A stretch of 36,220 nucleotides of DNA from a virus: the IMG/VR virus record IMGVR_UViG_3300045581_000040, positions 1 through 36,220 of that record; one strand, written 5' to 3'. This document shows, in pieces, positions 1 to 7,115 of this stretch; the stretch's first letter is position 1; each line of letters begins with the position of its first letter. A program made the position numbers and the translations under genes. Below the pieces are notes generated by a model that worked only from the letters and a program-made list of their open reading frames with translations, had not been told where the DNA came from and did not search any database.

Positions 1-161
1 TTGGAGATATCTGCGTGTGTGGTTGTGATTTGTTTGTAATGATTGGTGGATTTTTAGACGGAGAGATAGCCTACTACTTTACAGATGGTGAGTGTGCTAG
101 TTGTGGCAGTATGGTCACACTACCTACACCTATAGATGGAGACCCAGATGCCGACTTATGA
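1..161 (+). CDS. Partial zinc-ribbon protein (N-terminus cut by window edge)
   Basis: An open frame enters from the left edge (first full codon at base 3) and ends with TGA at 159-161. The visible 52 residues hold a CVCGC cluster near the start and a CASCG pair about 30 residues later, ending in an acidic, Pro-rich tail (TPIDGDPDADL). Paired Cys knuckles about 30 residues apart are typical of small zinc-ribbon proteins in actinophage early operons. The stop overlaps the start of the FmdB-like gene by 14 bases, so the two are probably translationally coupled. The true start lies outside the window and no specific function can be given. Confidence 0.6.
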   Translation, partial: GDICVCGCDLFVMIGGFLDGEIAYYFTDGECASCGSMVTLPTPIDGDPDADL

Positions 162-321
162 ATACCTATGCCCTATCTGCAATACAAGAGAAGAACATCA
201 GTTTTCAGTTTACTCTAACCACACAATTTTTTGTAAGACTTGTCAGGTAGAAATGGATAAACAATTTATAGCAGCACCAGTACACTTCAAAGCCAAAGGC
301 TTTTACAAAACAGGAGACTAG
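148..321 (+). CDS. FmdB-type zinc-ribbon protein
   Basis: A 57-residue protein that begins MPTYEYLCPIC, the hallmark opening of the FmdB/CxxC_CXXC_SSSS zinc-ribbon family. Cysteines at 8, 11, 29 and 32 form two CxxC knuckles, and the end (FKAKGFYKTGD) matches the family's usual FKGxGFYxTD close. I chose the ATG at 148 over an in-frame ATG at 136 because it gives the canonical N-terminus and has GGAGAC a few bases upstream. FmdB proteins are called putative regulators in bacteria, but their biochemical role is poorly defined. The stop codon directly abuts the WhiB start, so the two potential regulators are co-expressed. Confidence 0.8.
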   Translation: MPTYEYLCPICNTREEHQFSVYSNHTIFCKTCQVEMDKQFIAAPVHFKAKGFYKTGD

Positions 322-588
322 ATGATACCTAAGTTTAAGAACAGAGCAGCCTGCGATGGCACAGATTTAGATATGTGGTTTCTAGAGAGAGACTTTAGTT
401 ATAACCACCTACTAAAAAGAATATGCAATGGCTGCCCAGCAAAAGCAGAATGTTTTGAGTATGCTTTATATAATAATGTTATAGGGTTTTGGGCAGGCAC
501 TACTTATCAACAGCGTAAGTTAATACGCAAACGAAACAATATAATTGCAAAAGCAATTACACCAGAGATGGAGTTCAAACGTGCTTGA
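322..588 (+). CDS. whiB-like: WhiB-family iron-sulfur transcription regulator
   Basis: An 88-residue protein with the complete WhiB signature: C11, then C35-x2-C38-x5-C44 for a [4Fe-4S] cluster, followed by the turn GFWAG at 55-59 (family consensus G[VI]WGG) and a basic tail (RKLIRKRN) for DNA contact. WhiB-like proteins bind the primary sigma factor of actinobacteria and redirect transcription. Phage copies, such as TM4 WhiBTM4, are known to interfere with host WhiB proteins. The GGAGACTAG sequence immediately upstream serves as both Shine-Dalgarno and stop of the FmdB gene. This gene is the strongest host indicator in the window. The second glycine of the turn (WGG) is replaced here by alanine (WAG), a mild deviation. 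Confidence 0.92.
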   Translation: MIPKFKNRAACDGTDLDMWFLERDFSYNHLLKRICNGCPAKAECFEYALYNNVIGFWAGTTYQQRKLIRKRNNIIAKAITPEMEFKRA

Positions 589-1039
589 ACCTATACGGCA
601 AGTAGCAGGGGATGGTAAACGAGAGAAAATAGCAGCAGTAGCATTAGAGGATTACTTCAAGGGCTGGAAGTTATACGGCACGCCTCGCTTTTATTTTTCA
701 GACTTTCATATTTGCTTACAGTGGGGCAATGGCAGAGAAAATTACATAGGCGACTTAGAAGTTAAATGGCTAAAGACAAACAGCAGCAAGCCTGCTATCT
801 TCCCATTCAATAAACTACAACAGATGTTAATAGCGCCACCATATACAGACAATGAACATTCATATCACCGTATCTGCTTTAGATTTGCAGACGGCATAGC
901 AATGGTGCCAGCCAGAGAGTTAGCCCATCTAGAGCCAGTCTTTCATACTAGATGGGACACAAAGGAAAGAGACCTAGTAGTCTTTTATGACCCACTTAGT
1001 AGACCAGAATACTGGCATAACTTAGTGATAAACGAATGA
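581..1039 (+). CDS. Conserved-looking protein of unknown function
   Basis: A 152-residue protein I do not recognise. I chose GTG at 581 over a TTG at 545. It overlaps the end of whiB by 8 bases and has a GAGATGGAG ribosome-binding stretch just upstream, whereas the TTG would bury 44 bases in whiB. The middle is rich in aromatic residues and looks beta-stranded (DFHICLQW, YIGDLEVKW, YHRICFRFADG). No signal peptide, membrane segment or metal motif is visible. It ends in an ATGA overlap with the next, nuclease-like gene, which suggests a shared pathway or at least coupled translation. Confidence 0.65.
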   Translation: MLEPIRQVAGDGKREKIAAVALEDYFKGWKLYGTPRFYFSDFHICLQWGNGRENYIGDLEVKWLKTNSSKPAIFPFNKLQQMLIAPPYTDNEHSYHRICFRFADGIAMVPARELAHLEPVFHTRWDTKERDLVVFYDPLSRPEYWHNLVINE

Positions 1040-1419
1040 AAGAACAGGATTTATTTGAGTATCTTAAACTAAATAAGTTTGTAGATTTAGTTAAGAGTGA
1101 AGGTACCTTTGATAGTTTTGATTGTCTATCATACAAATATAATTTATATATAGAGTTAAAGTGTAGATATAAACACTATCCAGATTTATTAATAGAAAAA
1201 AGCAAGTATGACAGGCTAGTCACAGAGGCTACAGCCAGAGGTATGCAGCCTTGGTATATTAATTCTACGCCTGAAGGGCGTTGGTCATTTGATTTAACAG
1301 ATGTACCTGAACCTAGTTGGCACAGTAGACCTATGCCAGCAACTACGGAGTTTGCTAATACCAAAAAGATTCTAAAGGTTGTAGGATTCCTAGACTTATC
1401 GGTAGGTAAACCTATCTAG
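1036..1419 (+). CDS. PD-(D/E)XK nuclease-like protein
   Basis: A 127-residue protein whose first half fits a minimal PD-(D/E)XK fold: a helix, then FD29 on a strand, then YIELK with E40-x-K42 on the next strand, followed by a helix (KYDRLVTEATARG) and a final strand (PWYIN). The D-x10-E-x-K spacing and the helix after it are typical of small Hjc-like, VRR-NUC-like or restriction-type nucleases in phages. The family assignment comes from the motif only. Against it, the aspartate lacks a preceding proline, though that residue is often lost. This is the last gene of its operon and runs into the terminator at 1461. It overlaps its upstream neighbour by ATGA. Confidence 0.5.
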   Translation: MKEQDLFEYLKLNKFVDLVKSEGTFDSFDCLSYKYNLYIELKCRYKHYPDLLIEKSKYDRLVTEATARGMQPWYINSTPEGRWSFDLTDVPEPSWHSRPMPATTEFANTKKILKVVGFLDLSVGKPI

Positions 1420-1460
1420 ATTTCTACCAGTTAGGGGAAGACTGGATAGAAAACAAAAAA

Positions 1461-1498
1461 GAACCCCCAGCCTAGGGATTACCCTAAGTTGGGGGTCT
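1461..1498. terminator. Bidirectional intrinsic terminator between convergent operons
   Basis: ACCCCCA (1463-1469) pairs with TGGGGGT (1490-1496), and TAGGG (1473-1477) pairs with CCCTA (1482-1486) around a four-base loop. Read leftward, the hairpin is followed by a long T-rich tract (complement of the A run at 1451-1460). Read rightward, it is followed by a short TCTTT. It lies in the 115-base gap between the plus-strand early operon (stop 1419) and the minus-strand late operon (stop 1535), exactly where a shared terminator is expected. Confidence 0.85.
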
Positions 1499-1534
1499 TT
1501 GTGTCTATAAACAGCCTTAGAAGGCGTTTAAAGG

Positions 1535-1741
1535 CTACTTTAAGCCGAACTCCTGCTCAGCACGGTCAGCCCATTTGACAACAGGAGCAGTCAAACCACC
1601 GATAAGGATGGCATATTCAGGTGCCATATCAGTCAGCAGGGCAATGCCCATAGTTGCAGCGGAAGCCAAGACAGCACGGAGATAAGACTTAAATGCAGCC
1701 TTAAACTCTTTGCTCTTTAACTTCTTGATTAGTTTATCCAT
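1535..1741 (-). CDS. Small two-helix membrane protein, holin candidate
   Basis: A 68-residue protein with a Lys-rich amphipathic N-terminus (residues 1-20), a hydrophobic stretch at about 21-37 (LRAVLASAATMGIALLT) and a second at about 42-55, then a short charged tail. Size, topology and position support a class II-like holin or a related lysis membrane protein: it is the last gene of the late operon and overlaps the endolysin stop by one base (TAATG). Holins have no conserved sequence, so this call rests on topology and synteny. The protein from 2402-2605 is a rival holin candidate. Confidence 0.6.
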   Translation of the reverse strand: MDKLIKKLKSKEFKAAFKSYLRAVLASAATMGIALLTDMAPEYAILIGGLTAPVVKWADRAEQEFGLK

Positions 1742-2220
1742 TATGCCTCCTTGGGGCTAGGGATATCTTTCTTCTTTGGTTTCTTAGAAACCGTAGCCAA
1801 TACCTTACCAGCAAGACTAGGATTTAGGTTTAAGAAACCGAACCAGTTAGAAGTGTCGCGACTATGACTACTCCTAATAGAAATATGAAGGTGCTTATCG
1901 TGGCGATTAGTACCATTGTAAACTCGGTTGCCATCTTGTCGTCTATCTCTTGACCAGATTTTGCCTTTGAAGATGAGGTAGTTAACCCGTTCATCTTGCT
2001 TAAGCATTTCAAAAATAAACGCACAATCAATTCCATTCTTAGGGTCGTGAGTTAAATCAACTGCAAGACCTGTATTGTGGTCAGAGTTAGGACTGGCTTT
2101 TAGGTGCGCAGCAGAAGGAAGCAGTCCATCGCTCGCCTTCATACGCTTGGGAGCAAGAGCAGTTGCCTGTCGCAACACTGCGATGGCAGCAGGACTTGCC
2201 ACTTTTACTACCTTCTTCAT
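1741..2220 (-). CDS. Endolysin, M15-family zinc peptidase
   Basis: A 159-residue enzyme with the M15 (VanY/D-Ala-D-Ala carboxypeptidase or L-Ala-D-Glu endopeptidase) motif SDHNTGLAVD, giving zinc ligands H48 and D55, and a later RHDKHLHIS segment where H110/H112 supply the third ligand and a catalytic neighbour. It should cut peptide stems of the host cell wall at lysis. The N-terminus has no signal peptide, so export through a holin is expected. After the catalytic domain only a short Lys/Pro-rich tail follows, with no recognisable wall-binding domain. I chose the ATG at 2220 over 2232: it makes an ATGA overlap with the upstream gene and has GGTGGT at good spacing. Confidence 0.85.
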   Translation of the reverse strand: MKKVVKVASPAAIAVLRQATALAPKRMKASDGLLPSAAHLKASPNSDHNTGLAVDLTHDPKNGIDCAFIFEMLKQDERVNYLIFKGKIWSRDRRQDGNRVYNGTNRHDKHLHISIRSSHSRDTSNWFGFLNLNPSLAGKVLATVSKKPKKKDIPSPKEA

Positions 2221-2405
2221 ATTGACCACCATATTCTGATTGTTCCGTTACATTCTCCACACACATAAGGCAAGTCGTCCCCATTCTTGTAGTGATTTCT
2301 GATTATCTCTGCAGTAGTTTCAAAGTCTGCTTCGTGGGTATCTCTCCCACAATGAGGACATACCTCTGCTCCTACGTATTGATATACGTGGATGCAGTTA
2401 GTCAT
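2217..2405 (-). CDS. Small zinc-ribbon protein in the lysis module
   Basis: A 62-residue protein with C16-x2-C19 (CPHCG) and C49-x2-C52 (CGEC), spaced like a treble-clef or zinc ribbon, plus C4, H6 and H24 nearby. It ends in a hydrophobic RIWWSI tail. It is locked between two neighbours by ATGA overlaps at both ends, so it is certainly translated with the lysis genes. Function is unknown. Small zinc proteins between tail and lysin genes occur in other actinophages, but no role has been assigned that I can name. Confidence 0.7.
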   Translation of the reverse strand: MTNCIHVYQYVGAEVCPHCGRDTHEADFETTAEIIRNHYKNGDDLPYVCGECNGTIRIWWSI

Positions 2406-2605
2406 CTGCTAAGTGCCTGCCTAATTAAGTCGGATAGTACTTCTACCTTTAACTCTAGTTTATCAACTTTATCTTTAAGACTGCCACCACCATTTGGTTT
2501 TAGTTCAGAAAGATAATGTTTAACTAGCCATCTCACTGCTCCAGCAAATGCAGCGACAATAGTAGTTACGGCAACGGCTAATCCAGCCCAATCAGCAGGT
2601 GACAT
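2402..2605 (-). CDS. Single-pass membrane protein with coiled coil, holin or lysis accessory candidate
   Basis: A 67-residue protein with one hydrophobic helix at about 6-28 (WAGLAVAVTTIVAAFAGAVRWL), a short basic turn, a Gly-rich hinge and a predicted coiled coil from about 44 to the end (KDKVDKLELKVEVLSDLI). One membrane helix followed by a cytoplasmic or extracellular coil is common among small phage proteins near endolysins. It could be a holin, an antiholin or a release factor. It starts one base after the large tail gene ends and overlaps the zinc-ribbon gene by ATGA. Confidence 0.65.
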   Translation of the reverse strand: MSPADWAGLAVAVTTIVAAFAGAVRWLVKHYLSELKPNGGGSLKDKVDKLELKVEVLSDLIRQALSR

Positions 2606-2606
2606 T

Positions 2607-4805
2607 TTATACGGTCCTTAAAGTAATCTCAATGATTCCACCAAAGCCAGAAAATCTTTTATCTGGTGGAGTCAGACGGGTAAATGACAGTTGTTCAATT
2701 GTGACCTGACGGGACTCACCTGTTGCGGTTGTTAGGTCCTGCCAGTTAAGCACGTCACCATTAGCCTCGGCTTCTTCTAATGCCTTAAGACGTTCTAGTG
2801 CTCGGTTGCTATAACCTGTTACGACATTGAATCTATCTGTCTCTACGTCGTAGCAGAATACTGGGAAGCGTAATACACGCTGGCGTGGAGTAGCAATGGT
2901 TGACTTAACCTGATAGCCCTTGAATGTAGGACCAGCAGATGCAGTTGTACCATCTCTTGTTAGGGTAAATCTAAATGCTACAAACTCTTGTGCATCTTCT
3001 GGCTGAGTTGTAGATACTTCTTGAGATGAAATAGTTGAGTCATAGGTAATGTGTTCATACTCAGTGCCATCTTCAACAACTGTCGCTACTGTTAGTGAAC
3101 CATCTTCAAACTCACCTCGGGCAATAATACGGCGGAAATTCTTAGGCTCTAGTGTGTTATATCGGATATTACCTGTCTTAATGTAGCCAGAAGCAATCAA
3201 GTCAGAATCATCTTCTAGATAAGAATAGCCAGGCTTGCCTACAAATCCTGCTGTTACTGCTGTTGAAGCAATAGTTCCAGATGTAGTAGTTGTGTAAGTG
3301 ATTGTATTAGTTGTGACTGAGGTTATAGTCCAACTTCCATCAAGGGCAGCATCTACGCCAATTACATAGATAACATCACCAGCAACATATCCGTGTGCTG
3401 CTGAAGTAATTGTGGCTGTAGTTCCTGTACGCTCTTTATTGGTAACTGACTTCTGGTCTACTGCTTCTGTACAGAAAGCAAGTCGGTCTGTCTCACCAAG
3501 GAAAGCACAAGATGTGGTCTCTACTCCTGAGACTCCTGAGTAATAAATATCATTTGCGTATGCAAAGCGTAGGGTTTCTACTTCATTACCTAGGTCAATG
3601 CGAATAACGCCAGGTTCACCAGCAACGCTAGTAGCACACCAAACAAATCTATCTCTGGCAGCAAAGTCATAACAAGGTTGAGTTGTTCTAACAATAAGTG
3701 GACCATATTGGATAGAGCCATCTTGGTCTGATACAAGTGCTGCTCGGATGCCTTTGCTAGTTCCAATCATCATATAACCAAGGTAATAATAAATCTTATG
3801 TATCTTTTCGCCTACTGGCATTTCTGCTGCGGTAATAGCAGTAGTCAAAGTAGGCATAGCACCAGCAGTGCTAAGAGTAAACTTATAAATAAATGACTGG
3901 ATACCACTAAAGCCTGCTACATAAATAGCAGGACCAGAGGCTGTAATAGATGTAAAGATAATATCTGAATCAGAGTGTGTATATAAAGCGGTAGGCAGTG
4001 ATGATGCTGACGTAGAGAATTCATATATCTTATTATTAGCAGCCATTACAATACGGTCTTTAATATATTCCATAGTTGCATTGGTTACTGTAATACCAGC
4101 AGCAGTAAACAGTACTGTCTTAGATGTAGATGCATCTCCAACTAAAGGCTTTGTGTTTACCTCTAGTTTTCCAGATGGACCAGTATCATTAGTCACCCAA
4201 TAGGCAGCAGTACCATCATCACAGATTGCATAAACCTTATCATCAGAGCCTGCGTTATAGTCAATAAAGTGAGTCTCAGCACCAGTTGAGTCAATCTTAT
4301 CTACATCATATCCGTCGTGAAGAAGGACGCCATTGGTGGTTCCCCACTTAATAGAACGAAGTTGTTGGAAAGAACGACCATTAGATTCAACTGGACCAGT
4401 TGTTATATGACCAACTGATGTATCTTTAAGTAAAGTTACCTGTCCCTTTGTCCAGACATCAACACCTTTAGAATCATTGAATCTATACAATACAGTCTCA
4501 CCTGCAGATGGGTCATAAAAGTTAATGCCTGAGCCATTGTGGAAAGAAGATTGAGAGCGTAACCACCAACCTGTTAGCGACTGTTCTCCTGGCTCTGAAC
4601 CATTATCAAACTGTTCTTTACGAAATGGTGCAGTCTGTCTAATATATGGTCTTTGGTCAGAGATGGCATAAAAGAAAGGCAAACCACCAATAGCAGTGTC
4701 ATAAGAAACATCTGTATTTTCCCAGACTGCTGATGAAGAAACGATACCAAGGTCTACTGCAATCGCTCGCTCAGAGCGACCTTCGGTAATATCACGACCT
4801 GCCAT
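2607..4805 (-). CDS. Large tail protein, beta-propeller-like
   Basis: A 732-residue virion protein by position and composition: almost all beta strand, with repeated short blades such as GPAIYVAGFSG, YLGYMMIGTSKGIRAAL and RDRFVWCATSVAGEPGVIRID. The pattern resembles a beta-propeller of the kind used in podoviral tail nozzle or stabilisation proteins. Roughly residues 490-545 hold an inserted strand-rich module with the text AAHGYVAGDVIYVIGVD, a small domain reused in many phage structural proteins. The opening residues (AGRDITEGRSERA) precede a long unique N-terminal region. The start has AAAGGAG upstream. A tail nozzle (T7 gp12-like) or host-contact role is inference; sequence alone does not decide. 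Confidence 0.65.
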   Translation of the reverse strand: MAGRDITEGRSERAIAVDLGIVSSSAVWENTDVSYDTAIGGLPFFYAISDQRPYIRQTAPFRKEQFDNGSEPGEQSLTGWWLRSQSSFHNGSGINFYDPSAGETVLYRFNDSKGVDVWTKGQVTLLKDTSVGHITTGPVESNGRSFQQLRSIKWGTTNGVLLHDGYDVDKIDSTGAETHFIDYNAGSDDKVYAICDDGTAAYWVTNDTGPSGKLEVNTKPLVGDASTSKTVLFTAAGITVTNATMEYIKDRIVMAANNKIYEFSTSASSLPTALYTHSDSDIIFTSITASGPAIYVAGFSGIQSFIYKFTLSTAGAMPTLTTAITAAEMPVGEKIHKIYYYLGYMMIGTSKGIRAALVSDQDGSIQYGPLIVRTTQPCYDFAARDRFVWCATSVAGEPGVIRIDLGNEVETLRFAYANDIYYSGVSGVETTSCAFLGETDRLAFCTEAVDQKSVTNKERTGTTATITSAAHGYVAGDVIYVIGVDAALDGSWTITSVTTNTITYTTTTSGTIASTAVTAGFVGKPGYSYLEDDSDLIASGYIKTGNIRYNTLEPKNFRRIIARGEFEDGSLTVATVVEDGTEYEHITYDSTISSQEVSTTQPEDAQEFVAFRFTLTRDGTTASAGPTFKGYQVKSTIATPRQRVLRFPVFCYDVETDRFNVVTGYSNRALERLKALEEAEANGDVLNWQDLTTATGESRQVTIEQLSFTRLTPPDKRFSGFGGIIEITLRTV

Positions 4806-4908
4806 TATGCTCCTTTAAGAATATGCCAGTTGCTTCAAAGTCATCTATATGGTCATCTATGCTTCGTTTAACGGGGAAGATAGAGTCCGCTTCTTGTTTT
4901 ATTCCCAT
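4792..4908 (-). CDS. Candidate 38-residue micro-ORF bridging the glycosyltransferase and tail genes
   Basis: A frame opens with ATG at 4908 inside the last 41 bases of the glycosyltransferase, runs through the 62-base gap and ends with TGA 14 bases inside the following tail gene. The predicted peptide starts MGIKQEADSIFPVKRS and continues with an acidic IDDHIDDFEATG segment and a KEHNGRS end, which looks protein-like and soluble. There is only an A/G-rich stretch (AGAAAAGAAAA) as ribosome-binding site. Without it the gap would hold nothing except the next gene's Shine-Dalgarno. Coding is plausible but unproven. Confidence 0.35.
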   Translation of the reverse strand: MGIKQEADSIFPVKRSIDDHIDDFEATGIFLKEHNGRS

Positions 4909-5638
4909 TTTTCTTTTCTGCTTGTTCTTTCATCTGGTCTTTAATATGCTCCATAGACCAGTAAAGTGCATAGTATCCAAAGTCAAGTGAGAATCTTTTC
5001 ATATGCTTGACTAGTGCACCAGTGTGTGCTTTAAGTTGTATGCCTGTCTTCTTCATCTTACGAAAGAAGATTATGTCTTCGCCTACAAACTCATCATCTT
5101 TACCAGAACCAACTTCTTCATTAAAGAATCCTTGGTCAGGCAATGCTTCACGCATCTTCTCAACTACACTTCGGTGCATCATCAAGATACCAAAGCCAGC
5201 CAAGTCACAGTCAACCAGTTCCATCTCAGGTAGCGGATGTAGATACTGAATCTCGTGGTTACCTAAATCCTTAAAGATACAAGGGAATGGGCGCATTGTT
5301 GTGCCCTCTGGTTCTTTAGAGATGAAGTAAACACCGCTTACTATTGGTGCTGTCTCAGAGTCTGCTGCGTGCCATAGTAAATACAAAGCATCTATGTTTA
5401 GAACTATATCGCTATCTATCCAGAGCAACCAGTCAGATAGGTTCTTGTCATACCAATGGTCTAGTAGCCTTTGACGTTGACGGCTAATCTGATTACCAGC
5501 CACACGAACACTATGGCTAATCTTCATACCATTGTTAGGGGCTGCAAGAGTTACACCTAGCAATCCCTCTGCAAACTTACCATCGGCTAGTCCGTTATCG
5601 CACCAGCCGATAGTTACAGTTTCAGTTTCTTTTATCAT
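4868..5638 (-). CDS. GT-A-type glycosyltransferase
   Basis: A 256-residue protein with the layout of a GT2-like, nucleotide-sugar-dependent transferase: an N-terminal Rossmann-like half, a DxD-type motif LLWIDSDIV (D75 and D77) for metal and sugar nucleotide, and a later GED motif (E187, D188) as the expected catalytic or acceptor-side acid. An AHTGALVKH stretch with H205 and H212 follows. The tail is Lys/Glu-rich. The gene sits inside the tail cluster between a fibre and the large tail protein, so glycosylation of a tail or fibre protein is the natural inference; modifying host surface glycans is the alternative. The donor sugar cannot be read from sequence. Confidence 0.75.
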   Translation of the reverse strand: MIKETETVTIGWCDNGLADGKFAEGLLGVTLAAPNNGMKISHSVRVAGNQISRQRQRLLDHWYDKNLSDWLLWIDSDIVLNIDALYLLWHAADSETAPIVSGVYFISKEPEGTTMRPFPCIFKDLGNHEIQYLHPLPEMELVDCDLAGFGILMMHRSVVEKMREALPDQGFFNEEVGSGKDDEFVGEDIIFFRKMKKTGIQLKAHTGALVKHMKRFSLDFGYYALYWSMEHIKDQMKEQAEKKNGNKTRSGLYLPR

Positions 5639-5663
5639 ATCATCCCCTTACTGTTAGTTCTCC

Positions 5664-6869
5664 TTAAAATGAGGTAAAAATTCCACCATATAAATCAAAA
5701 ACTATATATCCAGTTGCGCCAACCCAAACTGAATTTGACCTATTGCTCAACGCACCATTCGTTAAGTTTCCGGTGTTTGGTGCTAATTCGGTTTTAATAC
5801 CCTGCACACCATTGTTAGCCGCTGGAGTAGTAGAGAAATGATAAAAAGTTGAACCGACTGTGTAAAATCTGCCGCCATAATAAAAGTTTTTTTCTTGATT
5901 ATCATCTACAAACGCTGCGTAAAGTTGTGTTCTTGTTGATAAATTTGTATCAGTTGAAAACCAAACAGAACCAGCATCATCGGAGTATAAAGTCCTAGTC
6001 CCATCATAACTCAGATTTTGAACCAATGAACTGGCTGATGCGTTTGCGGCTGTCCAAGTTCCCGATGGAGTTGAAGCATACAAATAATTGCTAGAACTGC
6101 CACTATATGCACCGACAATCCAATTTGTTCCATTATACATAACAGATAGATATCCGCTATCTATTGTAGAAATAGTTTGCGATTTTCTTGTCCAAGTAAT
6201 ACCATCGCTTGAATATGTTATACCGCCGGTGTTGGTTGAACCTCCTCCATTACCTACGGCAACCCATAAAGAGTTTGCATAATGAACATCATTTATATAA
6301 TTTGTTCCCATATTTGCTGTTCTTGCTGTCCAAGTTATTCCGTCAGTTGAAGTTGTGATTGTTCCATTTGCACCAACGGCAACAAATAAACCATTGCCGT
6401 AGTTGACCTTGCTTATATTATTTGACCCAAAACCCGAAGTCCTACTAGTCCAAGTAATACCATCGCTTGAACTCACCAATTTCCCAGAATTACCAACTGC
6501 TACATATAAATTGCTTCCATTATAAGCACAAGAATTATAAGCATAACCATCGCCTGACCTTCTTTGAGTCCAAGTAGTTGGTAAATTAACAGTACCCCAA
6601 GACTCAGTAGTGCCATTAGTAGTCAAATACTTGCCTGAATTACCAGTCTGTGAAGGAAGGGAATACTGAGATACTGTTCCCCAAGATTTAGTAGAACCGT
6701 CAGTAGTTAAGTACTTACCTGAGTTACCAGTTTGAGAAGGTAGCGTTGGTTCTTTGCTATCAATCTGTGTTTGGACAGCAGAAGTTACTCCGTCAAGGTA
6801 GCCAATCTCTGTTGCTGATACCGTAGACGGTGCGGGAGCAGCGCTTGCTATATCTCTGGCTTTTGTCAT
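5664..6869 (-). CDS. Tail fibre / receptor-binding protein with propeller-like repeats
   Basis: A 401-residue modular protein. The N-terminus (MTKARDIASAAPAP, then TEIGYLDGVTSAVQTQID) is a widespread phage fibre attachment module. Next come two tandem copies of a roughly 27-residue unit, LPSQTGNSGKYLTTDGST and LPSQTGNSGKYLTTNGTT, each ending SWGTV. From about residue 95 the chain turns into repeats with VAVGNSGKLVSSSDGITW, VAVGANGTITTSTDGITW and a GGITYSSDGITW variant. These are BNR/Asp-box-like and suggest a beta-propeller that binds glycans. It is probably a distal receptor-binding protein. The ribosome-binding site AAGGATAATA precedes the ATG. Confidence 0.75.
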   Translation of the reverse strand: MTKARDIASAAPAPSTVSATEIGYLDGVTSAVQTQIDSKEPTLPSQTGNSGKYLTTDGSTKSWGTVSQYSLPSQTGNSGKYLTTNGTTESWGTVNLPTTWTQRRSGDGYAYNSCAYNGSNLYVAVGNSGKLVSSSDGITWTSRTSGFGSNNISKVNYGNGLFVAVGANGTITTSTDGITWTARTANMGTNYINDVHYANSLWVAVGNGGGSTNTGGITYSSDGITWTRKSQTISTIDSGYLSVMYNGTNWIVGAYSGSSSNYLYASTPSGTWTAANASASSLVQNLSYDGTRTLYSDDAGSVWFSTDTNLSTRTQLYAAFVDDNQEKNFYYGGRFYTVGSTFYHFSTTPAANNGVQGIKTELAPNTGNLTNGALSNRSNSVWVGATGYIVFDLYGGIFTSF

Positions 6870-6878
6870 TATTATCCT

Positions 6879-7103
6879 TTACTTTGTTAGTGCTGCGATT
6901 TCTTCTGCGGTTAAACCAAGTGCTTTTAGTTTATTTTGAGCAGCCTGTTTAGCAGCAGCCTTTGCTGCGCCTTCTGCTTCACGTTGTGCTTTCTCCGCAG
7001 CAAAAACTGCAGCATCTGCTTCACGCTGTGCAATTTCCTCAGCGGTAAGTTCTACCTCTGTGGCTACCCCAGTTGAGCAATCAACTACGATTTTGGTTGG
7101 CAT
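6879..7103 (-). CDS. Small alpha-helical tail-associated protein
   Basis: A 74-residue protein with a short beta start (MPTKIVVDCSTGVATEVEL) followed by one long Ala/Glu/Lys helix (about 20-65) and a second TAEEIAAL helix at the end. The phrase LTAEEIAxREA/L occurs at both ends, so the protein may have arisen from a short internal duplication. Such small helical proteins commonly sit between fibre genes and are suspected fibre chaperones or assembly factors. That role is inferred from synteny only. Confidence 0.65.
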   Translation of the reverse strand: MPTKIVVDCSTGVATEVELTAEEIAQREADAAVFAAEKAQREAEGAAKAAAKQAAQNKLKALGLTAEEIAALTK

Positions 7104-7115
7104 TGTTTTCCTTTC

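Noticed and set aside
545-580. TTG start extending the 152-residue protein into whiB
   Set aside because: No ribosome-binding site at the right distance, and the extension overlaps the conserved whiB tail; GTG at 581 is better supported.
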